Source: Blastococcus sp. PRF04-17 (GTDB lineage Bacteria; Actinomycetota; Actinomycetes; Mycobacteriales; Geodermatophilaceae). From it: a stretch of DNA of 64,000 bases. Position numbers and translations under genes: made by a program. Below the pieces are notes generated by a model that was not told the origin of the DNA, searched no databases, and worked only from the letters and a program-made list of their open reading frames with translations. The DNA lies in the NCBI RefSeq assembly GCF_023016265.1, contig NZ_CP095412.1:1054001-1118000 (forward strand). Reading direction: 5' to 3'. Positions 40,135 to 47,654 of this stretch are shown piece after piece. How positions within the stretch are numbered: position 1 is the first letter of the stretch; the number at the start of each line of letters is the position of its first letter.

Positions 40135-40602
40135 ATGCCGAGCCGATGGACCCCCGGGTACTCCTCCCCCATCACGCTTCAGCTGGTCGGTCCGCAGTCG
40201 TGGACCGAGGTTCGGGCGCTGCTGTGCTACGACGCCGCCGACCCGTTCGCCGTCCGCATCGCCTTCGGTGACGTGGGCGACGAGGACGGCGTCGTCGACA
40301 TCGAGGACGGCGGCATCGCCTGGCTGCTGAGCCGCGAGCTGCTGCAGGCCGGCCTGGACGGACCGGCCGGCGAGGGCGACGTCCGCCTGTGGCCGGCCCA
40401 CGCCGCCACCGACGTCCTCTTCATGCATCTGCGCGCCCCCTCCGGAGAGGCGCTGTTCGAGCTCTCCCGGGCCACCGTGGCGGCGTTCCTGCGCCAGACC
40501 GAGCAGCTGGTCCCCTCCGGCAGCGAGAGCTCGCTGCTGGACCTCGACGACGAGCTGCAGGCGCTGATCTCCGGCGGAGGTGCCGACCCGACAGGGCGCT
40601 GA
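40135..40602 (+). CDS. SsgA-like (SALP) cell division/sporulation regulator
   Basis: A 155-residue protein of the actinobacterial SsgA family. Conserved parts are LLCYDAADPFAVRIAF, WLLSRELLQAGLDGPAGEGDVRLWP and GEALFELSRATVAAFL. Members (SsgB and relatives) help place the division ring and remodel peptidoglycan in actinomycetes with complex life cycles. It is divergent from the ECF sigma gene (160 bases apart), which may link it to that sigma factor's regulation; this is inference. Confidence 0.88.
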   Translation: MPSRWTPGYSSPITLQLVGPQSWTEVRALLCYDAADPFAVRIAFGDVGDEDGVVDIEDGGIAWLLSRELLQAGLDGPAGEGDVRLWPAHAATDVLFMHLRAPSGEALFELSRATVAAFLRQTEQLVPSGSESSLLDLDDELQALISGGGADPTGR

Positions 40603-40697
40603 CCAGCGCGGATGCTCCTGCGTCCGCCGCGGAAGCGGCGGGCGGAGACCCCCTGCTTGGAGGCCCCGGGAGCGTCGGTTAGAGTTCTGCACGCAAC

Positions 40698-40770
40698 GCG
40701 GACGTGGCTCAGCTGGTAGAGCATCACCTTGCCAAGGTGAGGGTCGCGGGTTCGAATCCCGTCGTCCGCT
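40698..40770 (+). tRNA. tRNA-Gly (GCC)
   Basis: A 73-base cloverleaf. Acceptor GCGGACG pairs with CGTCCGC, the anticodon loop TTGCCAA gives GCC, and the T-arm is GGGTTCGAATCCC. First of a three-tRNA cluster. CCA not encoded. Confidence 0.96.
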
Positions 40771-40811
40771 CGGAACCTCGGGCGCCGGTCGAGAGACTGG
40801 CGCCCGCGTGC

Positions 40812-40882
40812 GGTGGAGTGGCCGAGAGGCGAGGCAACGGCCTGCAAAGCCGTCTACACGGGTTCAAATCCCGTCTCCACCT
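40812..40882 (+). tRNA. tRNA-Cys (GCA)
   Basis: A 71-base cloverleaf. Acceptor GGTGGAG pairs with CTCCACC, the anticodon loop CTGCAAA gives GCA, and the T-loop is GGTTCAAATCC. CCA not encoded. Confidence 0.95.
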
Positions 40883-40935
40883 CGTCTCCTCCCGGAGCAC
40901 GAGCGCGGAGGAGGGTCCGGTCGCGAGGCCGGGAC

Positions 40936-41010
40936 GGGCGATTGGCGCAGCGGTAGCGCGCTTCCCTGACACGGAAGAGGTCACTGGTTCGATCCCAGTA
41001 TCGCCCACCA
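40936..41010 (+). tRNA. tRNA-Val (GAC), CCA encoded
   Basis: Acceptor GGGCGAT and loop CTGACAC give anticodon GAC. The body is nearly the same as the CAC tRNA-Val at 37931, indicating a shared origin. Here the 3' CCA (41008-41010) is in the DNA, unlike the other tRNAs in the window. Confidence 0.95.
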
Positions 41011-41015
41011 CACGC

Positions 41016-41044
41016 AGAGCCCCAGGTCGACGACCTGGGGCTCT
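41016..41044 (+). terminator. Terminator of the tRNA cluster
   Basis: A perfect 14-base inverted repeat (AGAGCCCCAGGTCG, centre A, complement) begins six bases after tRNA-Val. It overlaps by position the convergent small membrane protein gene's 3' end at 41047, so it may end both transcripts. Confidence 0.8.
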
Positions 41045-41046
41045 CG

Positions 41047-41325
41047 TCATCCCGGGGGTCCGGACGACGGTCGCCGGAGAATCGTCCACCAGTGATGGAC
41101 GGCGAGGGCTACCCATCCCACCGCCAACGCGGTGAACAGCCACCGCGACAACGCATCGCCGTCGCCGTGGACCCAGCGCAGCGTGGCCAGCACCACCCAG
41201 GCCACCGCGAAGCCGATGAACAGCTTGGCCAGGCGGCGGCGCGATGCGGCGTCACGGCGAGCCCAGTAGGCGTCCCTGCGCTTCTGCGCGTCGTCCGCCT
41301 CGGAGGTCACCTCGGCAGGGTGCAT
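41047..41325 (-). CDS. Small two-helix membrane protein, unknown
   Basis: A 92-residue protein not recognised as a known family. An acidic, then Arg-rich N-terminal half (AQKRRDAYWARRDAASRRR) is followed by two membrane helices (LFIGFAVAWVVLATLRWV and LFTALAVGWVALAVHHWW). ATG 41325 has GTGAGG upstream; a TTG/ATG seven codons earlier is possible. It is divergent from the esterase gene, with about 50 bases between starts. Confidence 0.65.
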   Translation of the reverse strand: MHPAEVTSEADDAQKRRDAYWARRDAASRRRLAKLFIGFAVAWVVLATLRWVHGDGDALSRWLFTALAVGWVALAVHHWWTILRRPSSGPPG

Positions 41326-41374
41326 GCCTGCCTCACCGTGCGGCAACCGGCGTCACCCGTCCAGGATCAGGCGC

Positions 41375-42169
41375 ATGGTCCACGCCCGCGTCGACTTCTT
41401 CTCCGACGCCCTCTCGCTGTCCACGTCCATGACGGTCCTGCTCCCCCAGCGGACGGCCACGCAGATCGGCCTGGCGGGCCGCACCACCGACGGGCCTCCT
41501 CCGGTGCTCTACCTGCTGCACGGGCTCAGCGACGACGACACGATCTGGGTGCGGCGGACGTCCATCGAGCGGTACGTGGCCCCGCTCGGCCTGGCCGTGG
41601 TGATGCCGCAGGTGCACCGCAGCTTCTACGCGGACCAGGCCTACGGCGGTCGCTACTGGACGTTCCTCACCGAGGAGCTGCCCGACCTCGTCGGCTCGTT
41701 GTTCCGGGTGTCGCAGCGCCGCGAGGACACCTTCGTCGCCGGCCTCTCGATGGGTGGCTACGGGGCGTTCAAGTGGGCGTTGCGGCACCCGGATCGCTTC
41801 GCCGCCGCAGCCAGCCTGTCCGGTGTGATGGACCTCGCCGGACGCCGAGCGGGACGGGAACGGCCCGAGGACCCGCGGATGTTCGAGCGGATCTACGGCG
41901 ACCGGGACGTCGCCGGCAGCTCGGACGACCTGCTCGCTCTGCTCGATCGGGCCGATCCGGCCGGGCTGCCGAAGATGTACCTCTGCTGCGGTACCGAGGA
42001 CGAGCTGATCGGCGACAACGAGCGCTTCCGCGACCGGTGTGCGACGGCCGGGGTCCCGCTCACGACCGATTTCGGCCCCGGCGCGCACGACTGGTCGTAC
42101 TGGGACGCCACCATCCAGGACGTCCTCGCCTGGCTCCCGCTGGACCGCCCCGACAAGGCCGTCAGCTGA
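41375..42169 (+). CDS. Alpha/beta-hydrolase esterase (esterase D/tributyrin esterase type)
   Basis: A 264-residue hydrolase. The N-terminal pattern DALSLSTSMTVLLP and VLYLLHGLSDDDTIWVRRTSIE, the nucleophile elbow GLSMGGYGAFKWAL (Ser in SMGG), the Asp in CCGTEDELIGDN and the His in PGAHDWSYWD make a complete Ser-Asp-His triad. Such proteins act on short esters, S-formylglutathione-like thioesters or, when exported, mycolates; no signal peptide is seen here. The end overlaps the convergent GNAT gene by eight bases. Confidence 0.88.
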   Translation: MVHARVDFFSDALSLSTSMTVLLPQRTATQIGLAGRTTDGPPPVLYLLHGLSDDDTIWVRRTSIERYVAPLGLAVVMPQVHRSFYADQAYGGRYWTFLTEELPDLVGSLFRVSQRREDTFVAGLSMGGYGAFKWALRHPDRFAAAASLSGVMDLAGRRAGRERPEDPRMFERIYGDRDVAGSSDDLLALLDRADPAGLPKMYLCCGTEDELIGDNERFRDRCATAGVPLTTDFGPGAHDWSYWDATIQDVLAWLPLDRPDKAVS

Positions 42170-42859
42170 CCGGGCGACCGACCGTGATCGTCGCCGCCAC
42201 CCGGTCGCCCTCGGGCCACGTCCTGAAGCCGAGGGACCGCAGCAGTTCCTGCGCCGGCTGGTTGGCGCTGGACGTGTCCGCCCGGACGGTGTGCGCGCCG
42301 TACCGGGCGGCCTCCTCCAGCACCGCGGTGAGCGCCCGCCTGCCGACCCCGCTGCCGCGGGCGCCCCGGCTCAGCCAGATCCCGGTCTCGAGCACGCCGT
42401 CCTCCGGCAGGCGTTTCAGCCGGACGGCGCCGACCACGGCGTCCTCCGCCTCCACCGCCCACGTCGCCTCGCCGTAGGGCCCGTCGAGTCCGGACCGGCG
42501 CTCGGCGTGGAAGCGGTGCAGCCATTCGATCCGCTCCCGCGACCACTGGGGTCCCGGGGTCAGCGGCGGCGTCGCCTCGTCCGGTTCCGCGTCGGTCTGG
42601 GCGACGGCGACGAGCCGCCCAGCACCGCGTCGTCGACGGGCAGCAGCCGGACCCGGGGAGGCGCCGGCCGGGTCGCCCGGCGCCGCTGCCGCCACCCCCT
42701 ATAGGCCACCACGGCGAGGAGCAGGCCGAGGCCGACCAGGACCCAGTCGAGGGTCCGCAGCGGCCGGTCCAGCACCTGGGTGCCCGCGACGACCAGGCCG
42801 AGCACGGCCTGGAAGAGGAAGAATGCGGCCGGGGTCCGCGCCGTATCGCGTTCAACCAT
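42162..42859 (-). CDS. Membrane-anchored GNAT acetyltransferase, frameshifted
   Basis: Two overlapping frames make one protein of about 232 residues. The first 75 residues hold two hydrophobic helices (FFLFQAVLGLVVAGTQVL, WVLVGLGLLLAVVAY). A GNAT domain follows, starting PPRVRLLPVDDAVLGG in one frame and continuing LVAVAQTDAEPDE, ETGIWLSRGARGSGVGRRAL (acetyl-CoA loop) and ELLRSLGFRTW in the other. One base is missing around 42615-42620. The second frame has no start codon of its own, which argues against two genes. Substrate unknown. Confidence 0.75.
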
Positions 42860-42880
42860 CCCGATGCCGCTCCTGTCGGC

Positions 42881-43474
42881 TCATCCCAGCGCCGGCGCCA
42901 CGCGCTCGGCCCAGAACGTGTCCACCTGGCGAGCCAGCTCCTCCGGGGTGCCGCTGTTGTCGAGAACGACGTCGGCGATCGCCCGGCGCTGCTCGTCGGA
43001 GGCCTGCGCCGCCATGCGGGCCCGCGCGTCGTCGGCGGTCAGTCCCCGCTGCACCAGCCGGGCCACCCGCACCTCCACGTCGGCCTCGACGACCAGGACG
43101 AGGTCGTAGCTGGTCGCCTGGCCGGTCTCCGCCAGCAGCGGCACGTCGTGGACGACGACGGACCCCGGTGGCGCGGCGGCCTCCAGCTCGCGCGCACGGG
43201 CCCTCACCAGCGGATGCACGATGCCGTCAAGCGTCCGGCGTGCCTCCGGATCGGCGAACACGATCCCCGCGAGCGCGGGCCGGTCCAGGGCACCGTCCGC
43301 CGTGAGCACGCGCTCGCCGAAAGCGGACACGACGGCCGTCAGCCCCGGCGTGCCGGGTGCCACGACCTCGCGGGCGACCCGGTCGGCGTCGACGACCACG
43401 GCCCCGTGGTCGGCCAGCAGCGCCGAGACGGTGCTCTTGCCCGAACCGATCCCACCCGTCAGCCCGATGCGCAC
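42881..43474 (-). CDS. coaE: Dephospho-CoA kinase
   Basis: A 197-residue P-loop kinase that makes coenzyme A from dephospho-CoA in the last step. [13 protein letters not shown] is the P-loop, [12 protein letters not shown] the substrate motif, and [12 protein letters not shown] and [12 protein letters not shown] are conserved. The start is GTG. It is close to rpsA and polA, as usual in actinobacteria. Many actinobacterial CoaE proteins carry a C-terminal UPF0157 domain; this one does not. Confidence 0.95.
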   Translation of the reverse strand: MRIGLTGGIGSGKSTVSALLADHGAVVVDADRVAREVVAPGTPGLTAVVSAFGERVLTADGALDRPALAGIVFADPEARRTLDGIVHPLVRARARELEAAAPPGSVVVHDVPLLAETGQATSYDLVLVVEADVEVRVARLVQRGLTADDARARMAAQASDEQRRAIADVVLDNSGTPEELARQVDTFWAERVAPALG

Positions 43475-43637
43475 GGACGGACCCTAGCCACCGGCACCGA
43501 ACACAGACTCCAGCGGACGAACATCACGGCCTGGTAACACGCGTCCGTCCCGCCCGGCGCGTCGCACCAGTCACACGCGTCACGGGACTTAACGTCCGTC
43601 CCGGCGATCTTCCCCGCCGAGAGAGGCAGAACCGACC

Positions 43638-43886
43638 ATGTCCCGTCCCACGCCCGTCGCCCGCGCCGGCCGTCACCGGCTCGGCGCGTCCTCCGGGGTG
43701 CGCGTCACCGACATCCCCGCCGTCCGTGAGCGGATGCAGTTCCAGCGGGCCGCGACGCGGTCGCGCCACAGCTCCTTCACCCGGTGGCTGTTCCAGTCCC
43801 CCGCGACCGGCCGCCACACCTGGAGCTTCCTGGCCGGCTCCGGTGGTCGCCCGCGCACTGCGTTCGCGATCATCCTCAGCCTGTAG
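43638..43886 (+). CDS. Small basic protein, unknown
   Basis: An 82-residue, Arg/Ser-rich frame (MSRPTPVARAGRHRLG) with no recognised family and no membrane helix. GAGAGG lies about eleven bases before the ATG and a strong terminator follows, which favours a real gene. Without homologues the call is tentative. Confidence 0.45.
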   Translation: MSRPTPVARAGRHRLGASSGVRVTDIPAVRERMQFQRAATRSRHSSFTRWLFQSPATGRHTWSFLAGSGGRPRTAFAIILSL

Positions 43887-43899
43887 CAGAAGGCCCCTC

Positions 43900-43921
43900 C
43901 GCCCCCCGGCAGGAGGGCGGA
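43900..43921. other. Small hairpin before the rpsA terminator
   Basis: An inverted repeat TCCGCCC ... GGGCGGA lies directly after the small basic protein gene. It may add to termination together with the stronger palindrome that follows. Confidence 0.4.
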
Positions 43922-43922
43922 G

Positions 43923-43967
43923 AACGTCAGAGGCCCAGAACCGAATCGGTTCTGGGCCTCTGACGTT
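43923..43967. terminator. Strong two-way terminator between the small ORF and rpsA
   Basis: Perfect 22-base arms (AACGTCAGAGGCCCAGAACCGA and complement) flank a single base. It sits 19 bases from the rpsA stop on the minus strand and 37 bases after the plus-strand ORF, so it should terminate both convergent transcripts. Confidence 0.85.
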
Positions 43968-43985
43968 CAGCGGTCTAGCCGAGGC

Positions 43986-45452
43986 TCACTCCCCGCCGGC
44001 GAGCTTGGCGCGCAGGGCCGCGAGGGCCTCGTCGCTGGCCAGGGTGCCACCGGTGGCGGCGGGGTCGGACCCGGCCGAGTCGTCGCTGGTGTAGTTGCCG
44101 CCAGCAGCGGCCTCGGCGTCGGCCTCCTTGGCGGCCGCGATCTGCTTGCGGTGCGCCTCGAAGCGAGCCTGGGCCTCGGCGTACTGCCGCTCCCACTCCT
44201 CGCGCTGGGACTCGTAGCCCTCACGCCACTCGCCCGTGTCGGGGTCGAAGCCCTCCGGGTACAGGTAGTTGCCCTGCTCGTCGTAGGAGGCGGCCATGCC
44301 GTAGGCGGCCGGGTCGAACTGCTCCTCGTCACCGACGACGCCCTCGTTGGCCTGCTTGAGCGACAGCGAGATGCGACGGCGGTCGAGGTCGATGTCGATG
44401 ACCTTGACGAGGATCTCGTCGCCGACCTGGACGACCTGCTCGGGGATCTCGACGTGGCGCTCGGCCAGCTCCGAGATGTGCACCAGGCCCTCGATGCCCT
44501 CGTCGACGCGCACGAACGCACCGAACGGGACGAGCTTGGTGACCTTGCCCGGGACGACCTGGCCGATCTGGTGGGTGCGGGCGAACTGACGCCACGGGTC
44601 CTCCTGCGTCGCCTTCAGCGACAGGGACACCCGCTCGCGGTCCAGGTCGACGTCGAGGACCTCGACGGTGACCTCCTGGCCCACCTCGACGACCTCGGAC
44701 GGGTGGTCGATGTGCTTCCAGGACAGCTCGGAGACGTGCACCAGACCGTCCACGCCGCCGAGGTCGACGAATGCACCGAAGTTGACGATCGAGGAGACGA
44801 CGCCGGAGCGCACCTGGCCCTTGGCGAGCTTGTTGAGGAACTCGCTGCGGACCTCGGACTGGGTCTGCTCCAGCCACTGGCGCCGGGAGAGGACGACGTT
44901 GTTGCGGTTCTTGTCGAGCTCGATGATCTTGGCCTCGAGCTCGCGGCCCACGTAGGGCTGCAGGTCGCGGACGCGGCGCATCTCGACCAGCGAGGCGGGC
45001 AGGAACCCGCGCAGGCCGATGTCGAGGATGAGACCACCCTTGACGACCTCGATGACGGTGCCGGTGACGACCTCGTCGGCTTCCTTCTTGGCTTCGATCG
45101 TGCCCCAGGCGCGCTCGTACTGGGCGCGCTTCTTGGAGAGGATCAGCCGGCCTTCCTTGTCCTCCTTCTGGAGGACCAGGGCTTCCACCTCGTCGCCGAC
45201 GCTGACGACCTCGTTGGGATCGACGTCGTGCTTGATGGAGAGCTCGCGCGAGGGGATGACGCCCTCGGTCTTGTAGCCGATGTCCAGCAGCACCTCGTCC
45301 CGGTCGACCTTGACGATGACGCCTTCGACGATGTCGCCGTCGTTGAAGTACTTGATCGTCTGGTCGATCGCCGCGAGGAAGTCCTCGGCCGAGCCGATGT
45401 CGTTGATCGCGATCTGGGGGGTGCTGGAAGGACGGACCTGAGTGGAGGTCAT
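43986..45452 (-). CDS. rpsA: 30S ribosomal protein S1
   Basis: A 488-residue RNA-binding protein with four S1 OB domains: [63 protein letters not shown] and [20 protein letters not shown] (each the start of a domain). The C-terminal 100 residues are acidic and Gln/Glu/Ala-rich, as in actinobacterial S1. It helps load mRNA on the 30S subunit. ATG start. The 220-base gap upstream must hold its promoter, but no clear elements stand out. Confidence 0.96.
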   Translation of the reverse strand: MTSTQVRPSSTPQIAINDIGSAEDFLAAIDQTIKYFNDGDIVEGVIVKVDRDEVLLDIGYKTEGVIPSRELSIKHDVDPNEVVSVGDEVEALVLQKEDKEGRLILSKKRAQYERAWGTIEAKKEADEVVTGTVIEVVKGGLILDIGLRGFLPASLVEMRRVRDLQPYVGRELEAKIIELDKNRNNVVLSRRQWLEQTQSEVRSEFLNKLAKGQVRSGVVSSIVNFGAFVDLGGVDGLVHVSELSWKHIDHPSEVVEVGQEVTVEVLDVDLDRERVSLSLKATQEDPWRQFARTHQIGQVVPGKVTKLVPFGAFVRVDEGIEGLVHISELAERHVEIPEQVVQVGDEILVKVIDIDLDRRRISLSLKQANEGVVGDEEQFDPAAYGMAASYDEQGNYLYPEGFDPDTGEWREGYESQREEWERQYAEAQARFEAHRKQIAAAKEADAEAAAGGNYTSDDSAGSDPAATGGTLASDEALAALRAKLAGGE

Positions 45453-45672
45453 GTGGTTGGTTGCTCCGGACGGTTTATGCGTAGGGACAGGACGACCCGC
45501 GGCCGGTGACCGCGAGGATGTTCAGCGGGGAGAGCCGGCGCGCGCGGTTCCCCGGTGAGAGGGAGCACGACAGACCTCTGGCGCATTCCCATGGTACGGA
45601 CGCGCGCAGGCCCGGGTCCACCTGGGTTCCGGCCCGTGATCGGCCGCCTCGGCGTGTCACCATCGGCGCGCC

Positions 45673-46515
45673 ATGGTGGACGCGCAACCCTCTCTCCCGC
45701 TCGCCGACGACGGTTACCCAGCCGCCGGTGGCGTCGCCCGGCGGCCCGTGGACGCCGCAGACTCGGCGCTGGCCAACCGCCGGTGGTGGGACGCCGCGGC
45801 GCCGGCCTACCTGGCCGAGCACGGCGCGGACCTCGGGGACGTGGACTTCCTGTGGTGCCCGGAGGGACTCCGCGAGGCCGACGCCCATCTGCTGGGTGAC
45901 GTCGCCGGTCGCCGGGCGCTGGAGATCGGCTGCGGTTCGGCACCGTGTGCGCGGTGGCTGCGCCGGGCAGGAGCGGACGTCGTCGCGTTCGACCTGTCCG
46001 CTGGCATGCTGGCCCGCGCCGTTGAGCTCAACGCGGCGACCGGCCTGGCGGTGCCGCTCGTGCAGGCCGACGCCGGCGCACTGCCGTTCGCCGGCGCCTC
46101 CTTCGACGTGGCGTGCTCGGCGTTCGGCGGGCTGCCGTTCGTCGCCGACGTGGAGGGAGCGCTGGCCGAGGTCGCGCGGGTGCTCCGGCCGGGCGGCCGG
46201 TTCGTCGCGTCGGTGAACCACCCGATGCGCTGGCCGTTCCCGGATTCGCCCGACCCCGCGGACCTGCGCGTCACGTCGTCCTACTTCGACCGGAGGCCCT
46301 ACGTCGAGACCGACGACGCGGGCCGGGCCACCTACGCCGAGCACCACCGCACGGTCGGCGACTGGGTGCGGGCCGTCGTCGGCGCCGGCCTGGTGCTGGA
46401 GGACCTCGTCGAGCCGGAGTGGACACCTGGTCGCACCCAGGAGTGGGGCCAGTGGTCCCCGGAGCGCGGCGCGCTGGTACCCGGAACCCTGATCCTGGTC
46501 GCGAGGACGCCCTGA
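45673..46515 (+). CDS. SAM-dependent class I methyltransferase
   Basis: A 280-residue Rossmann-fold methyltransferase. It has a W-rich start (ANRRWWDAAAPAYLAEHG), SAM motif I RALEIGCGSAPCARWL, motif II VVAFDLSAGML, QADAGALPFAGASFDVA and the post-motif RVLRPGGRFVAS. It occurs divergent from rpsA in many actinobacteria. The substrate is unknown. Its stop overlaps the next gene start (TGATG). Confidence 0.9.
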   Translation: MVDAQPSLPLADDGYPAAGGVARRPVDAADSALANRRWWDAAAPAYLAEHGADLGDVDFLWCPEGLREADAHLLGDVAGRRALEIGCGSAPCARWLRRAGADVVAFDLSAGMLARAVELNAATGLAVPLVQADAGALPFAGASFDVACSAFGGLPFVADVEGALAEVARVLRPGGRFVASVNHPMRWPFPDSPDPADLRVTSSYFDRRPYVETDDAGRATYAEHHRTVGDWVRAVVGAGLVLEDLVEPEWTPGRTQEWGQWSPERGALVPGTLILVARTP

Positions 46516-46925
46516 TGCGCAAGCAGTACCACTTCTGGCCGACAGGGGACGGGGCGTGGGATGCGTGGGACGTCGACCGGCTGATCGCCCGGTCGGCGGG
46601 CCTGCCGGTGGAGGACGTGCCGCTCGATGCGATCTGGGAGCTGGACACCCCGTACTGGTCGCTGCCCGGCGACGGGCCGTCCACCGTCAACCAGCTGATC
46701 ACGCACATGCGACTGGTCTGCGACGTCGATCCGGGCTACCCGGTCATCCTCGGCAGCGACGGCCGGGTCATAAACGGCATGCACCGCATCGCCCGAGCGG
46801 TTCTGGAGGGTCGCGGCACCATCCGGGCCGTTCGCTTCCGGGTGCACCCGGAGCCGGACCACCACGGCTGCCAGCCCGACGACCTGTCCTACGACGACAT
46901 CCCAGGCCGTCCTGGCCACCCGTGA
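46515..46925 (+). CDS. ParB/sulfiredoxin-like hypothetical protein
   Basis: A 136-residue protein. The pattern HMRLVCDVDPGYPVILGSDGRVINGMHRIARAVLEG recalls a ParB N-domain-like or sulfiredoxin-like nucleotide-binding fold (the GSDGRVINGMHR part corresponds to the G-x-R-R/H box). Function unknown. It overlaps the methyltransferase stop by one base and is probably co-translated with it. Confidence 0.7.
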   Translation: MRKQYHFWPTGDGAWDAWDVDRLIARSAGLPVEDVPLDAIWELDTPYWSLPGDGPSTVNQLITHMRLVCDVDPGYPVILGSDGRVINGMHRIARAVLEGRGTIRAVRFRVHPEPDHHGCQPDDLSYDDIPGRPGHP

Positions 46926-47290
46926 GACGGCGCCCGAGGGCGACGGCTCCGCCCGTGCTCGCACTGGCGTGGTCCTGCTCCGGTACGAGGTCGCCGTGGC
47001 CTGTCCGGCGGCGGGGCCACCGCGCTGGGCCCTTCCGCGGGCCGACCCGGCGCGCGGATCGTTGCGGAGGGGTACGGCGCCGCACGCCGGCCGGGACGGC
47101 TACCCGGAGGTCCCGGCCCCTCGCCGTACTGCCAGAAACCCGAGGCCGCCTGATCTGCGTCGTCGACAGGAGTCACGCCTGACCGGACGGAACGCGGCCG
47201 TCCACCTACCCTCGGGGGCCGTGCCCGGAGCAGAATCCGCGCCGTCGTCCGGTCCGGCCAGGGCCGGCGCCGACCGGAGGAGGCAAGACC
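46926..47290. other. Intergenic region without a supported gene
   Basis: This 365-base stretch lies between the ParB-like gene and the DUF4242 gene. Its open frames are Arg/Pro/Gly-rich readings of GC-rich DNA with no ribosome sites. It ends in a good ribosome site (GGAGGAGG) for the DUF4242 gene. A TACCCT hexamer about 80 bases before the DUF4242 start could be a -10 element, but no matching -35 is visible. Confidence 0.6.
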
Positions 47291-47541
47291 GTGCCGCTGT
47301 TCATGGATGTGCACAACAAGGTCGACGGGCTGACTGCCGAGGCGGTGAGCGGGGCGCACGAGCGGGATCTCGAGGTCCAGCAGAAGTACGGCGTCGACTA
47401 CAAGCAGTACTGGTTCGACGAGGGCTCGGGCAAGGTCTTCTGCCTGGTCGAGGCACCGGACGCCGAGGCGGCCGCGGCCGTGCACAGGGAGGCACACGGC
47501 CTGGTGGCCGACGAGATCATCCCGGTCCGGGCGGCACCTGA
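47291..47541 (+). CDS. DUF4242 (SCO4226-like, nickel-binding) protein, probable frameshift at the end
   Basis: A small ferredoxin-like-fold protein starting VPLFMDVHNKV (GTG, GGAGG nine bases upstream), then VDYKQYWFDEGSGKVFCLVEAPD and REAHGLVADEI. The family includes the Streptomyces nickel-binding SCO4226. As read, the frame runs on for another 110 residues of Arg/Pro-rich sequence into the 3' end of the convergent polA. One additional G at 47529-47531 gives IIPVRGGT and a stop at 47541, i.e. the usual length of about 83 residues. Confidence 0.8.
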
Positions 47542-47654
47542 TCGCTGCGGTCCTCCGGACCGCACCGCAGCCAGAAGCCTGCTCCTGCCTGCGCTGAGCG
47601 AGTCCGTCCGGCCTGCGCGGGACCACCGGGCCCACTCGGCACGACCGGACCCGC

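Noticed and set aside
45453-45672. Promoter elements for rpsA (a TACCAT hexamer on the minus strand near 45592-45597)
   Set aside because: No acceptable -35 hexamer lies at the right distance, so it is not listed as a feature.
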